Shown: in pieces, positions 43,991 through 53,456 of the stretch
Layout: every line of letters starts with the position of its first letter
How positions within the stretch are numbered: the stretch's first letter is position 1
Assembly: GCA_964634885.1 (NCBI GenBank)
Contig: CAZWLN010000001.1
Span: 197,140-261,139, forward strand
Length of the DNA stretch: 64,000 nucleotides
Source: DAINRZ01 sp964634885
GTDB taxonomy: Bacteria; Bacteroidota; Ignavibacteria; Kapaibacteriales; UBA2268
Direction: 5' to 3'
Translations under genes and position numbers: made by a program
Notes under the pieces: generated by a model
Told to the model about the DNA's origin: nothing
The model's database searches: none
The model's input: only the letters and a program-made list of their open reading frames with translations

Positions 43991-44020
43991 ACCGGAAATT
44001 TCTTTCATCCGGTTTCTTTT
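43991..44020 (+). terminator. Terminator of histidine kinase gene
   Basis: ACCGGA (43991-43996) pairs with TCCGGT (44008-44013), followed by TTTCTTTTATTT. The stem is short but placed 15 nt after the stop codon. Confidence 0.55.
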
Positions 44021-44023
44021 ATT

Positions 44024-45496
44024 TCAATCGAATACATTGCCCCTGCCAAGCAGCATCGCGGGGTCAAATGCTTTCTTTATTGCTTTCATTGCTTCGACAG
44101 TTTGCTGCCCGTACATCTGCACCAGGTATTCTTTCTTGATCTTCCCCACCCCATGCTCGGCTGAAATTGTACCGCCAAGACTAAGCGCTTCGGTCAGGAC
44201 AGAAGAATAGAACTGCCTGGCACGAGGAATTTCCGAATCCTTACTCACAAATACATTTGCATGATAGTGGCTGTTGCCGATATGTCCATACACTACATAG
44301 GGCAGCCCGGCTATTTGTATATGCTCCATAATCGATCGGTAGAACCGGTAATTGTGAACGTCGGGCACGGCAGTGTCCGTACCGAACTTGACCTGGCCGT
44401 TCCTGCCGATGATGTCTGTTACCATCAGCGGCAGGCTGTGCCTGAACTCCCTCAGCTCTTCATGGCTCTTTTCGTTCGTAGCAGCCCATGTATCCGAAAA
44501 AAGTACAGTGTATTTTTCAATCAAGGAATACCAGGCCGACAAGACCTCTTCATCGTCGTCCAGGGTGTGTTCCTGTTCCACCCAAATTGCTCCGGCTGCC
44601 CCTGATGGTATCTGCGGGTATTTCTCACTTAGCAGGGTCAGCGACTGCCTGTCGAAAAATTCAATAAGCCGGGCGGAGAGGCCGCTACTGCGGCGGGAGC
44701 TGCCGAAAGCAGCGAGGCTCAGCTCACGCACTTCATCGACAAAAGAGAACAATTTTTTCTCTTCATCAAAGAATATCAACAAGCCTGTAACTCTTTCCGG
44801 TTGTTCCAGAAAGCGAAGCCTGGCCCCTGCAACAACTGCGAGTGTACCTTCGCTGCCGATGAACAGGTCAATCGCATCCATCGAGGGTTTCAGCCAAAAG
44901 CCGGCAGCATTTTTCACCGCAGGCATTTTTATGTCGGGTATTTTCAACTCAATCAGGCGCCCACCGTCTGTTCTCAAAGCCAGCCTGTCGCCGTCGGCGC
45001 AGTGTTCTCCCCTTTCGATTGCAAGCCTGTCTCCGTCAGGCAGTATTAATTGAAGGGCTTCGACGTAGTTGCGGGTAGGGCCGTATTTGAATGTTCGCGA
45101 CCCCGAAGAATTGTTGGCGATGTTCCCGCCGATGCTGCTGTCCTTCTCCGTCGGATTGGGCGGATAGAAGCATCGATGGCTGTGGAGGCGGGTTTCGAGA
45201 TCGCTAAGTAATACTCCGGGTTCAACCTCAGCAGTTTTCTTTTCATAGTCGATATCGATTATGCGGCTCAGGTTTTCCGTCGATATTACTGCACCGCCCT
45301 GTACTGTCCTGCCGCCACAGAGTCCTGTACCGGCTCCTGAGACAGTAAACCGGACATTCTTACCGTAAAGTTCTGCAACCAGAGCCGCAAGCTCCTCGGT
45401 GTTCTCAGGTATATAGACCACATCTGCATTGCCACGGTAATTGGAAGCGTCTTTGTTGTATGATTCGATGTATTCGGGATTCGTTTTTGTTATCAT
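44024..45496 (-). CDS. FAD-linked oxidase (GlcD/D-lactate dehydrogenase type)
   Basis: 490 aa from ATG 45496. The PCMH FAD domain includes VYIPENTEELAALVAELYGKNVRFTVSGAGTGLCGG and PPNPTEKDSSIGGNIANNSSGSRTFKYGPTRNYV. The C-terminal substrate domain has GHIGNSHYHANVF and GGTISAEHGVGKIKKEYLVQMYG. It is of the FAD-binding oxidoreductase/transferase type 4 family, which includes glycolate oxidase subunit GlcD and D-lactate or D-2-hydroxyglutarate dehydrogenases. Substrate specificity is not resolved. No GlcE/GlcF partner is nearby. Confidence 0.88.
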   Translation of the reverse strand: MITKTNPEYIESYNKDASNYRGNADVVYIPENTEELAALVAELYGKNVRFTVSGAGTGLCGGRTVQGGAVISTENLSRIIDIDYEKKTAEVEPGVLLSDLETRLHSHRCFYPPNPTEKDSSIGGNIANNSSGSRTFKYGPTRNYVEALQLILPDGDRLAIERGEHCADGDRLALRTDGGRLIELKIPDIKMPAVKNAAGFWLKPSMDAIDLFIGSEGTLAVVAGARLRFLEQPERVTGLLIFFDEEKKLFSFVDEVRELSLAAFGSSRRSSGLSARLIEFFDRQSLTLLSEKYPQIPSGAAGAIWVEQEHTLDDDEEVLSAWYSLIEKYTVLFSDTWAATNEKSHEELREFRHSLPLMVTDIIGRNGQVKFGTDTAVPDVHNYRFYRSIMEHIQIAGLPYVVYGHIGNSHYHANVFVSKDSEIPRARQFYSSVLTEALSLGGTISAEHGVGKIKKEYLVQMYGQQTVEAMKAIKKAFDPAMLLGRGNVFD

Positions 45497-45735
45497 ATCC
45501 AATCCGGTTTTCAATTTTTTCCGAAAATTAAGCAAGGAATGCAACAGCACAAAAATATTTTTAACGTATATATCTGTCAAACCTTGTTTTATTAATAATG
45601 ATAATGTTAATACAGAATAATGAATAATAATTAATTATTTTCTATGTGGAAATATTTCAATTACTTAAAGGAATGTCTCGATTTTTTTTACAATTTTTTA
45701 CAAATTTATCGGAAACTTTTTACCTTTTCATGTGT

Positions 45736-45960
45736 CATTAGGTTAAGTATGTTGTTGAATAATTGAAAAAGTTATTGGTGAAAGAATACGCCAAAATATC
45801 AGGAACAGAAAACACAACCTCAACCACCAGGTTACTTTTAGGATTGAAATACGTTCGTCGTAAATAGATTTCCTATTCCCGCCAAACGGCCCCGGCAAAG
45901 CAGGCTCCAGAATTCAAAAAATATTCAGCTCAAAAATTTTTGCCGGGGCCCAGTTTTTTT
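45736..45960 (+). ncRNA. Candidate small RNA in a gene-less stretch
   Basis: The 560 bp from 45497 to 46056 hold no credible ORF. A plus-strand terminator at 45888-45960 has no gene upstream on its strand for 1.9 kb (the FAD oxidase is on the minus strand). Upstream of it are small potential hairpins, AACC-ACCA-GGTT (near 45822), TACG-TTCGT-CGTA (near 45850) and AATAG/CTATT (near 45864). The 5' end is not determined; 45736 is a guess. It may instead be an attenuated leader for the methyltransferase gene at 46057. No known RNA family was recognised. Confidence 0.35.
45888..45960 (+). terminator. Strong Rho-independent terminator without a gene upstream
   Basis: A perfect 12-bp stem GGCCCCGGCAAA/TTTGCCGGGGCC (45888-45899, 45939-45950) encloses 39 nt. 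Inner pairing is possible (AGAAT/ATTC and flanks). Then CAG and a T7 run. The T-run exists only on the plus strand, so transcription from the left is implied. Confidence 0.8.
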
Positions 45961-46056
45961 AACAGACGACATCAGCAAAATCTCTTTTATCAATGAGCCA
46001 TTAAAATAATTTTTCAGATAATTCATCTATCTGCTCTTATTATGTGAAATTTATAT

Positions 46057-46905
46057 ATGGAACCGATGGACTCAGGTGACGACAAACTGAAAGCTATGCT
46101 TGAAAAAAATGTATCTCAGAAAGAGTATTATGAATTTGACAAATCAGAAGGATTCTCTCATGGAGGTACTGTTTCCACTAAGCTGTGGTCCCGTTTCAGG
46201 GGGTTCATTTACAGGTTGGGCGATGACCTGCAATTAAACACTAAGGTATATGACCTGCACCGTCAGTGGCTTAGTCCCCTGAATGACATTAAGGTGTTCG
46301 AATTAGGATGTCACATGGGCAATGAGCTGAGCATCGAACTGGCGAAGAAATCGAGTTCCTATGTAGGGCTGGACCTTAGCCGTTCAGGTTTGGACGTACT
46401 CGAAGAAAAACTAAAGAACAGCGGCATTACAAACTATAAACTGTACGACATGGATTTTCTTTCAACGGATTTCCAGGAAAAAGACTTCGACCTTGTCAAT
46501 GCAATCGGAGTGTTACACCATTTCAAGTACTTTGACATTTTCCTTGAAAAACTCGATTCCATACTCAAACCCGGCGCTTTAATCTTTACGCTGGATCCTT
46601 TGAATACCTACCTGCCCATACGCATGGCCCGTTCCATGTACAGGCCTTTCCAAAAAGACAAGGACTGGGAATATCCGTTTACAAAAGATACGATTAAGGA
46701 AATCGGCAAACGGTTTGAAATAGTAAGTGTCATTGGTATATTAGGCAAACTGAAGTTTGCAATACCCCTGTATTTCTTCAATAAAAAATATGCCCTAAAG
46801 AAAGCCGAAAAGTGGATGAAGGAAGACATGGAAGGCCTGGATATTAACAACAAGAAACTGTGGAAATGCCTGAGGATTTCAATGCTGTTAAGGAAAAAGG
46901 GATAA
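46057..46905 (+). CDS. Class I SAM-dependent methyltransferase
   Basis: 282 aa. The motif I region reads VFELGCHMGNELSIELAKKSSSYVGLDLS, then DFDLVNAIGVLHHFKYF and LKPGALIFTLDPLNTYLPIRMARSMYRPFQKD. It is a Methyltransf_11/25 type. The long C-terminal part (RFEIVSVIGILGKLKFAIPLYFF) has a hydrophobic stretch that may bind a lipid or the membrane, as in O-methyltransferases on LPS or quinones. The target is unknown. ATG 46057 has no strong ribosome binding site; ATG 46063 is an alternative. Confidence 0.8.
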   Translation: MEPMDSGDDKLKAMLEKNVSQKEYYEFDKSEGFSHGGTVSTKLWSRFRGFIYRLGDDLQLNTKVYDLHRQWLSPLNDIKVFELGCHMGNELSIELAKKSSSYVGLDLSRSGLDVLEEKLKNSGITNYKLYDMDFLSTDFQEKDFDLVNAIGVLHHFKYFDIFLEKLDSILKPGALIFTLDPLNTYLPIRMARSMYRPFQKDKDWEYPFTKDTIKEIGKRFEIVSVIGILGKLKFAIPLYFFNKKYALKKAEKWMKEDMEGLDINNKKLWKCLRISMLLRKKG

Positions 46906-46930
46906 GCCGTTAATAATACAACTATATATA

Positions 46931-49900
46931 TCATCCGGCAACAAATACTTCTTCTGCTTTCCTCTCCCTGTTAATATTATTGAGCAGCAGGTGAATCCTG
47001 TTTTGCAGGTTCACGTCGCTGGAACCGTAATCGATGTCGAGGAAAGCAACGTTAAGGTCAGGGAACATCTCCCTGAGTTTCTTGTCTATTCCCTTGGCAA
47101 CGATGTGGTTTGCAAGACAGCCGAAGGGCTGTAGGCAGATGACGTTCTTAATGCCCTTGCTGTACATCCAGGCAATGTCCCCGGCAATCATCCAGCCTTC
47201 GCCGAAGTAATGGTTTGCCATGTTTGTAATGGGTTCTGCCAGCCTGCCGATCTCCCTGATGGAGGGATGGGGAAAGTGGAACCTGGACCTTTCGAGGACG
47301 CTTTCAAACCTGCCGTGCAGATGATTGTAGTATAGTTCAAGTATATATGTCAGATTGCGCTTTACAAAGTTGCGGTCGAGGTTGAGTCTGTGTTTCACAC
47401 CGGCGTTTACAAACCATTGGATGAACATGTTAATAAGCGGGGGCATTATTATTTCATAGCCGCTCTTCACCAGCCTGTTGACAATATAATTATTGCCGAA
47501 GGGGTTATTCTTGACATAGACTTCGCCGACGACGCCGATTTTCGGTACACTGCCCCCTTCTGTTTCGACGTCGTTGAATTCATCGACAGCGCTGTCGAGC
47601 AGATATGTCAGGAAGTCGGTGCTCATATGCGCATCGCTACCGAGAAGTAGGTCATTGTATTTATTCACAAGGGCCATCGACGAACCCTTCATTTTCTCCC
47701 TCGCTGCGGTCGAATGATAGAGCGAGGAAAGTGCATCGCCGAACAGAAGGCCTTTGATGCCCTGGAGGACCAGATCCTTCCTGTTTATTTTGAATCCCGG
47801 CTGATAGTTGAGCTGTCCTCCGGCCAATGTAACTGCAACCACAGGAACATTCTCAAACCCGGCTTTGATCATCGCTTTTTTCAGCAGAGGGATATAATTG
47901 GAAGCCCTGCACTGCCCCCCGGTCTGGGTGAGTCCGACAGCTACACTGTCCGGGTCGTACTTTCCGGACAAGAGTGCTTTCAGGATGTCACCGATGACGA
48001 TCGTTGCGGGATAGCATATTTCATTATTCACATATTTCAGGCCCATCTCGATTGATGCAGGATCGGAAGCAGGCAGTAACTCAAAGTTGTAGCCGAAGGA
48101 CCTGAATGAATTGGCAATGTACGCCAGGTGGAACGGCGAGAAATGCGGAGCCAGTATTGTCCGTTTCCTGTCCATTGCGGTAAACGGCATCGTCGAGCGC
48201 CGTTCTCTTACGGCCTTAACATTCCCAACTGCGCTTTCTTTTATTTTCATCGATTCGACCATGGAGCGTATCCGAAGCTTCAGCGAGCCGGTACTGTTCA
48301 ATTCATCGACCCGGATGAGAGTGAAGGCCTTTCCGTACGATTCGAGTATTTCTTTCACTTCGTCCGCAGCAATGGTATCAGGCCCGCATCCAAAACTGTT
48401 GATCATGACGAACTCGGCATTATCCTGCTTTATTACCCACTTTGCAGCTTTGAATATCCTGTTCGGGTAAGCCCACTGGGTAATTACGCTGACATCTGTA
48501 AGCAGTTCGTTTTCTACCGGCAGGCAGTCTTCAGTAAGAGTAGAGATACCATAACCCGTTACGATATCCGGGATGTTCATATTGATCAGAGTGTCTGTGT
48601 GATAGGGCCGGCCTGCGATGACGACGATCTTTGAGCCTGATTTCCGTGCATTCTCAATAACCTTCCTCGCGGCTTCTTTCAACTTCCTGCGGAAATTCAT
48701 CTGTTCGTCCAGGGCTTTCGAGAAGGCTGCCTGGAACTTCTGCCTGCCGACACCAAGAGTTTTGAAGTATGAGTAACATGCTCTTTTTAACAGGACCCTG
48801 TCTTTAAAAGTAATGTTGGGTGTATCGAGAGGAATATTGAACCTTGAAAGAGGATTGATCGTACTTCTGATTACATCAGGATAGCCTGTAACGATAGGGC
48901 AGTTGAAACAGTTCCGGGTTTCCGGGTTTTCATCCTGCTCATGAGTGACAATCGGGAAGAACATCCTGTCCACACCTTTACCGGCAAGGTTGATGATGTG
49001 GCCTTGGACAAGTTTTGCCGGGTAGCAGATGTTGTCGGACATCAGGAAGCCGCTGCCGCTTTCGTAGAGCGATTGTGACGACTTGTCTGAAAGCACGGTT
49101 TCGAATCCGCACTCAGTGAACAGTGTGTTCCAGAACGGGAAATTCTCAAAGAAGTTCAATACGCGTGGAATGCCGATCCTCACAGCAACGGCAGGCGGAT
49201 TGACAGGTTTGTTCCGCCTGTTAAAAATCATATCGTACTTTACCTGCTGGAAGTTAATGCCTTTTTCGACTGCTGTGCCTTTGTTAGAGATATGTTTCTC
49301 ACACTTATTACCTGTAAAGAACCTGTTACCGTTTTCAAAAGAAAGGGCACTGACCGGGCATACATTCTCACAGCCCTTGCAATGGCTGTGTTTAATTGTA
49401 TAATTACCCCTGTCGGCGACATCTTTCACACTACGGAAACTGCCGCTTGCTTCCCTCCCGTTCCTGTACATGTCGAGGGCGCTGAGAGCAGCGCCGTATG
49501 CACCCATCAGTTCAGAAATGTCGGGACATATCACTTTCCGGTTTAGTATATTTTCGAAAGCTTTGTGGACAGAGGGATTGCGGAAAGTTCCTCCCTGTAC
49601 GATGATGCTGTCCCCCAGAAGTGACTTGTCATGTATTTTCAGGACTTTATGCAGGCAGTTATAAACTACGGACATTGCCAGGCCGGCAGAAATGTCCCTG
49701 ATCTCATTTCCTTCGCGAAAAGCCTGTTTCACTCTCGAATTCATAAAAACGGTGCACCGCGTTCCGAGGTCACATGGGTTGGACGCTTCGCAGGCAAGTT
49801 CGGAGAATTTCTCGACAGAGTAATTGAGTGAATTGGCAAAATTCTCGATGAACGAACCGCAGCCGGAGGAACAAGCTTCGTTTATCTCTATATTACGGAT

Positions 49901-51247
49901 GATGCCGTCTTTAACAAAAATGGCTTTCATATCCTGGCCGCCGATGTCGAGGATGAAACTCACCTTCGGGTCGAAAACCACAGCGGAGCGGTAATGGGCA
50001 AGTGTTTCAACAATGCCGTGATCGAGGTCAAAAGCGGACTTGATCAGGTCTTCTCCGTATCCTGTCACTGCCGAGCGAAGAACGTTGAGTTCAACACCGC
50101 TGTCCACTGCTTTTTCCCCGAGGGCCAGGAGTCCCTGTTTGACAGTCCCAATGGGGTCGCTGTTATTGTTCCGGTAGAAGTCAAAGACAATACGGCCATA
50201 AGTATCAATTGCAACGATCTTGGTTGTAGTGGAACCCGAATCTATTCCAATGAAACAGTTACCGTTTTCCGGAGATTGTAACCCGGCACGTTCAGCTTTG
50301 TGAGCGTCTTTTTCCATCATCCACCTGCTGAACTCATAGTAATTATGGAACAAGGGGCCTGATTCCCTGGCCGTAACGTTTTTCAACACAGTAGTGTCCG
50401 AAAGGCAATTGATGAGTTCATCGACTCCCACTGTCTTTCTTTCTGCATTTTGCAAAACGGCGGCGCCCGAAGCAGTAATGTACTCCTGGTCTTTTACAAA
50501 CAGGAAATCATTGGGTTCAATCTGAAGTATGTTTTTCAGGATTCGTCCCAGATTGGGAAGGAAACTGAGGGGCCCTCCGGAGAAAACAGTCATTGGGGCA
50601 ATCGGGCTGCCTTTGAGCAGCGAATTTTTAAGCTGAATCGACAGGGCATGGTAAACCGAGCGGGCAATGTCAGGCAGGGGTATCTCCCTGCTGAGCAGGT
50701 TCTGGACATCGGTCTTGGCAAACACGCCACAACGCGAGGCAATGGGATAGACCTTGGCCGATTGTTCTGCCAGCCTGTCGAACTCCCCGAGGCCGATGTT
50801 CATTATTGAAACCATCTGGTCGAGGAAAGCGCCGGTACCGCCTGCACAACTGCCGTTCATCCTAATGTCGTGGTTGCCGTTTTTCCTGAACATGATGATC
50901 TTCGTGTCTTCGCCCCCAATATCTATGAGGGTATTAACTTCGGGGTGGAAAATGGAAACGAATTCTGCGGCAGCAACCAATTCCTGAACAAAGGGCAGGG
51001 AGTATTTTTCAGCAATACCCATTCCCGCGCTTCCGGTAAGAAGAATGCTGAGTGTCGGATTGCCGACAGCCTGCTTCAAATGGGTTAAAGCTTCAGCCAG
51101 CGACCCGGTGATATTTCCGAAATGCCTGCCGTATTCCCTGAACACAGGCTCAGGGGCCCCGGAGTATGCAACAACCTTCGTTGTTGTGGAACCAATGTCT
51201 ATTCCAACATCGAGGGTTTTGTCCGTTGTCAATACTGGCTTCTCCAT
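46931..51247 (-). CDS. Giant double acyl-CoA dehydratase activase (BadF/BcrA-DUF2229-type)
   Basis: 1438 aa from ATG 51247 (GAGGG upstream). Two ASKHA activase domains: the first has GIDIGSTTTKVVAYS and NGSCAGGTGAFLDQM, the second GIDSGSTTTKIVAID and NEACSSGCGSFIENFA. Each also has the second cluster cysteine (ASRCGVF, GTRCTVF). A small Cys-rich segment (HCKGCENVCPVSAL) follows, then DUF2229 (RIGIPRVLNFFENFPFWNTLF) and a dehydratase D-component-like domain (CYPATIVIGDILKALL). The family couples ATP to one-electron reduction of 2-hydroxyacyl-CoA dehydratases or an unknown acceptor. A stand-alone dehydratase is absent. Confidence 0.88.
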   Translation of the reverse strand: MEKPVLTTDKTLDVGIDIGSTTTKVVAYSGAPEPVFREYGRHFGNITGSLAEALTHLKQAVGNPTLSILLTGSAGMGIAEKYSLPFVQELVAAAEFVSIFHPEVNTLIDIGGEDTKIIMFRKNGNHDIRMNGSCAGGTGAFLDQMVSIMNIGLGEFDRLAEQSAKVYPIASRCGVFAKTDVQNLLSREIPLPDIARSVYHALSIQLKNSLLKGSPIAPMTVFSGGPLSFLPNLGRILKNILQIEPNDFLFVKDQEYITASGAAVLQNAERKTVGVDELINCLSDTTVLKNVTARESGPLFHNYYEFSRWMMEKDAHKAERAGLQSPENGNCFIGIDSGSTTTKIVAIDTYGRIVFDFYRNNNSDPIGTVKQGLLALGEKAVDSGVELNVLRSAVTGYGEDLIKSAFDLDHGIVETLAHYRSAVVFDPKVSFILDIGGQDMKAIFVKDGIIRNIEINEACSSGCGSFIENFANSLNYSVEKFSELACEASNPCDLGTRCTVFMNSRVKQAFREGNEIRDISAGLAMSVVYNCLHKVLKIHDKSLLGDSIIVQGGTFRNPSVHKAFENILNRKVICPDISELMGAYGAALSALDMYRNGREASGSFRSVKDVADRGNYTIKHSHCKGCENVCPVSALSFENGNRFFTGNKCEKHISNKGTAVEKGINFQQVKYDMIFNRRNKPVNPPAVAVRIGIPRVLNFFENFPFWNTLFTECGFETVLSDKSSQSLYESGSGFLMSDNICYPAKLVQGHIINLAGKGVDRMFFPIVTHEQDENPETRNCFNCPIVTGYPDVIRSTINPLSRFNIPLDTPNITFKDRVLLKRACYSYFKTLGVGRQKFQAAFSKALDEQMNFRRKLKEAARKVIENARKSGSKIVVIAGRPYHTDTLINMNIPDIVTGYGISTLTEDCLPVENELLTDVSVITQWAYPNRIFKAAKWVIKQDNAEFVMINSFGCGPDTIAADEVKEILESYGKAFTLIRVDELNSTGSLKLRIRSMVESMKIKESAVGNVKAVRERRSTMPFTAMDRKRTILAPHFSPFHLAYIANSFRSFGYNFELLPASDPASIEMGLKYVNNEICYPATIVIGDILKALLSGKYDPDSVAVGLTQTGGQCRASNYIPLLKKAMIKAGFENVPVVAVTLAGGQLNYQPGFKINRKDLVLQGIKGLLFGDALSSLYHSTAAREKMKGSSMALVNKYNDLLLGSDAHMSTDFLTYLLDSAVDEFNDVETEGGSVPKIGVVGEVYVKNNPFGNNYIVNRLVKSGYEIIMPPLINMFIQWFVNAGVKHRLNLDRNFVKRNLTYILELYYNHLHGRFESVLERSRFHFPHPSIREIGRLAEPITNMANHYFGEGWMIAGDIAWMYSKGIKNVICLQPFGCLANHIVAKGIDKKLREMFPDLNVAFLDIDYGSSDVNLQNRIHLLLNNINRERKAEEVFVAG

Positions 51248-51308
51248 TTGACCCTCGCCGATAGTCCGATTCTCTTCCAGAGAACGATGTAATCTTATTT
51301 GTTTCCTC

Positions 51309-51329
51309 TTGTAACAATTTATGTTACAA
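51309..51329. promoter_or_regulatory. Inverted repeat operator candidate before the activase gene
   Basis: Arms TTGTAACA (51309-51316) and TGTTACAA (51322-51329) form a perfect 8-5-8 inverted repeat, 62 nt upstream of the activase ATG on the minus strand. A further copy of the half-site, TGTTACAACA, is at 51392-51401. The shape fits a CRP/FNR-superfamily regulator. It does not match Rex well. The regulator is not identified. Confidence 0.45.
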
Positions 51330-51528
51330 TTTCCTGCGAATATAAAATATTTTAGTGTGATTTTCAATAGAAAAAATTAAAAAAATGATTATGTTACAAC
51401 AAGATGTGGTTTACTTTTTAAACTATTTTATTAAATGAATTGATATATTTATTAGAAATTAATAATTAAATGCATGTAACTGCGTTTAATACAATATATT
51501 GTGATGTTTATTTAAATAAGTAATTGTG

Positions 51529-52782
51529 ATGCCTGACGTTCAGGGAATAAATACAGGGTCAGCCTCTCTCGGTTCAAATTTGCCGGATACATACCTGAAC
51601 CAGGACATGCCCTGGCGTCAACGTGAGAAAAAAGCGCCCAGGCGCTTCCACAAAGGTGAAATCATCCACGGCATCATTCTTGACATCATCAGTCCCAGCG
51701 AGGCATACATCAGCCTGCCTTCAGGCAATTTCACAGCCGTCGTTTCCGGAAACCTGAAAAAAGGCGATTCGCTGTTCTTCCAGGTACAGGAAACCGAACC
51801 GTCGCTGCTCCTGAAGATTTTCTCCAGTTCCCTCAAAGTGGACGGCGTCGATGTACCCGAGGATGAACTGGTGCGTATCCTCAATCTCCCGGACGACAAA
51901 TTCTTCAGGAGTATAATCGCCTTCTACCGAAGTAAAAAGTCCGTACTGTCCAGGGACGACGTTTTCAAAATCGAAAAAGCTTCGGTAAAGATCGACAAGG
52001 ATGTACTGTCGGACATTACTGTCAAGGACCTGTTCGAGATAGTCTATTTCATGCAGGAAAACGAAGTGCCCTCCACGTCAACCAATTTTTCAAAGCTAAA
52101 GCCGGCGTTTCAAAGTCCCCGGCTCATACACGAGAGATTGTTGGAACTCGAGAGCATCGCCGGTACTGTTCCGGCTCTACAGGCTGATTTCAACGATTTC
52201 TTCGGAACAATGAAGAACAGCGGCGCCGACTTAGTCAGCAGGCTTTCTCTGATGAACTCATACAAACGGAAACAGGCCGGGCTGCAAAAGCTTGCTTTTC
52301 AATACGCGGGGTACTCTGCGGGCAGCTCTCAAAACAAAGAACTGACGGACTTCTTCATCAGCCTGGCCGAGTCGGCTGAATACATGATGAGCATTGCAGA
52401 ACAGAGAGAGAATTCCTTCTTCCTGTTCATTCCTGTAAGTGTCAATATGTTCTATACCGTTGCAAGGTTTACCGTCAGGAATTACAGGAAGGGCGAGGAC
52501 CGTTCCCACAAGAGCGCCGTCAAACCGGCAGATATCATGGATTCCATCATCCAGACAAATTCTTTCGTCAACGACAAGAAATCCATCAGGCACGGCCTCT
52601 TTTCCCAATCTGAAAAAGCCTGTTCCATGCTTGCCGACCGGCTTAACAGGATTGCCGACACTCTGCCCAACCTGAACATAGAGCCTGTGTCGATAATGAT
52701 CAGCAATTACCCCGACGATGATTTTGAGATCAGCCTTAAAAACCATGCTTCCCAATTGAAGAATTTTTCTGTTGTCGTATGA
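51529..52782 (+). CDS. Unrecognised protein, FliK-like N-terminal pattern
   Basis: 417 aa from ATG 51529 (GTG 51526 is an alternative). No signal peptide or membrane helix. The segment KGEIIHGIILDIISPSEAYISLPSGNFTAVVSGNLKKGDSLFFQVQETEPSLLLKIF follows the pattern of the N-terminal or middle region of hook-length control proteins (G.V......g....g......G....l.V....P.l.L+l). The rest is helical (ELESIAGTVPALQADFNDFF). No flagellar gene is nearby, so this remains a weak suggestion. Confidence 0.45.
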   Translation: MPDVQGINTGSASLGSNLPDTYLNQDMPWRQREKKAPRRFHKGEIIHGIILDIISPSEAYISLPSGNFTAVVSGNLKKGDSLFFQVQETEPSLLLKIFSSSLKVDGVDVPEDELVRILNLPDDKFFRSIIAFYRSKKSVLSRDDVFKIEKASVKIDKDVLSDITVKDLFEIVYFMQENEVPSTSTNFSKLKPAFQSPRLIHERLLELESIAGTVPALQADFNDFFGTMKNSGADLVSRLSLMNSYKRKQAGLQKLAFQYAGYSAGSSQNKELTDFFISLAESAEYMMSIAEQRENSFFLFIPVSVNMFYTVARFTVRNYRKGEDRSHKSAVKPADIMDSIIQTNSFVNDKKSIRHGLFSQSEKACSMLADRLNRIADTLPNLNIEPVSIMISNYPDDDFEISLKNHASQLKNFSVVV

Positions 52783-52807
52783 ATCAGCAAAGGATTGGAA
52801 TAAATAT

Positions 52808-53407
52808 ATGAATCTGTACAAAACCCTGTTATTTATTGCCCTGTCATTCGCAACCTGCCTGATGACTTTCGCCGGCGACATCAGAGCAGTAACTGAAGAA
52901 GGCAGGAAGGTTGTTCTGCACACTGACGGCAGCTGGGAATACGACACCCTTTCCCATGGCGCTGCACGTACTGAAGCCCTGAAAAGCAGCGTTACCGGAT
53001 ACATTGTCAATTACAACCCGGTACTGTGGACAGTGAAGAAAAATACTGAAACCAACCCAAGCGCTGAATTCGAGCTTGAACACGTAACAAAAGAAGCCTA
53101 TGCCCTGCTGATCAGCGACAAATCGAACCTCCCGCCCATCGCCCTTAAGAAATCATTCATGGAGAAGATGCGTTCAACGGCTTCCTCCCTGCAGGTTCTC
53201 GAAGACACTACCGGCACCGTCAACGGCGTCGGGGTTTCAATTGTTACTGTCAAAGCCACCATTCAGGATATGTCCTTTGTCTATCACACATTATTCTACT
53301 CTTCCGACAAAGGCTCTTTCCAGCTATCGGCTTTCACACTTGAACGCTTCATCGATGACTACCGCAAAGACTTCGAAGACTTGTTCCGCGGGTTTGTGGC
53401 AATGTAG
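52808..53407 (+). CDS. Small exported hypothetical protein
   Basis: 199 aa from ATG 52808. Signal peptide to about residue 22 (CLMTFAGD). Early motif IRAVTEEGRKVVLHTDGSWEYD resembles a short repeat (G..V.L..DGTWEY) often seen at the start of exported Bacteroidota proteins. The rest is an alpha/beta domain with ALLISDKSNLPPIALKKSFMEKM. No family name is assigned. It follows the FliK-like gene by 25 nt and may be in its operon. Confidence 0.6.
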   Translation: MNLYKTLLFIALSFATCLMTFAGDIRAVTEEGRKVVLHTDGSWEYDTLSHGAARTEALKSSVTGYIVNYNPVLWTVKKNTETNPSAEFELEHVTKEAYALLISDKSNLPPIALKKSFMEKMRSTASSLQVLEDTTGTVNGVGVSIVTVKATIQDMSFVYHTLFYSSDKGSFQLSAFTLERFIDDYRKDFEDLFRGFVAM

Positions 53408-53456
53408 TATTCTTTGTATGCTACAATCAAAATTACTGCATTCATTAATCAATAAT

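Noticed and set aside
51309..51329. Rex-binding site
   Set aside because: Rex sites read TTGTGAA-n4-TTCACAA; here the arms are TTGTAACA with a 5-nt spacer.
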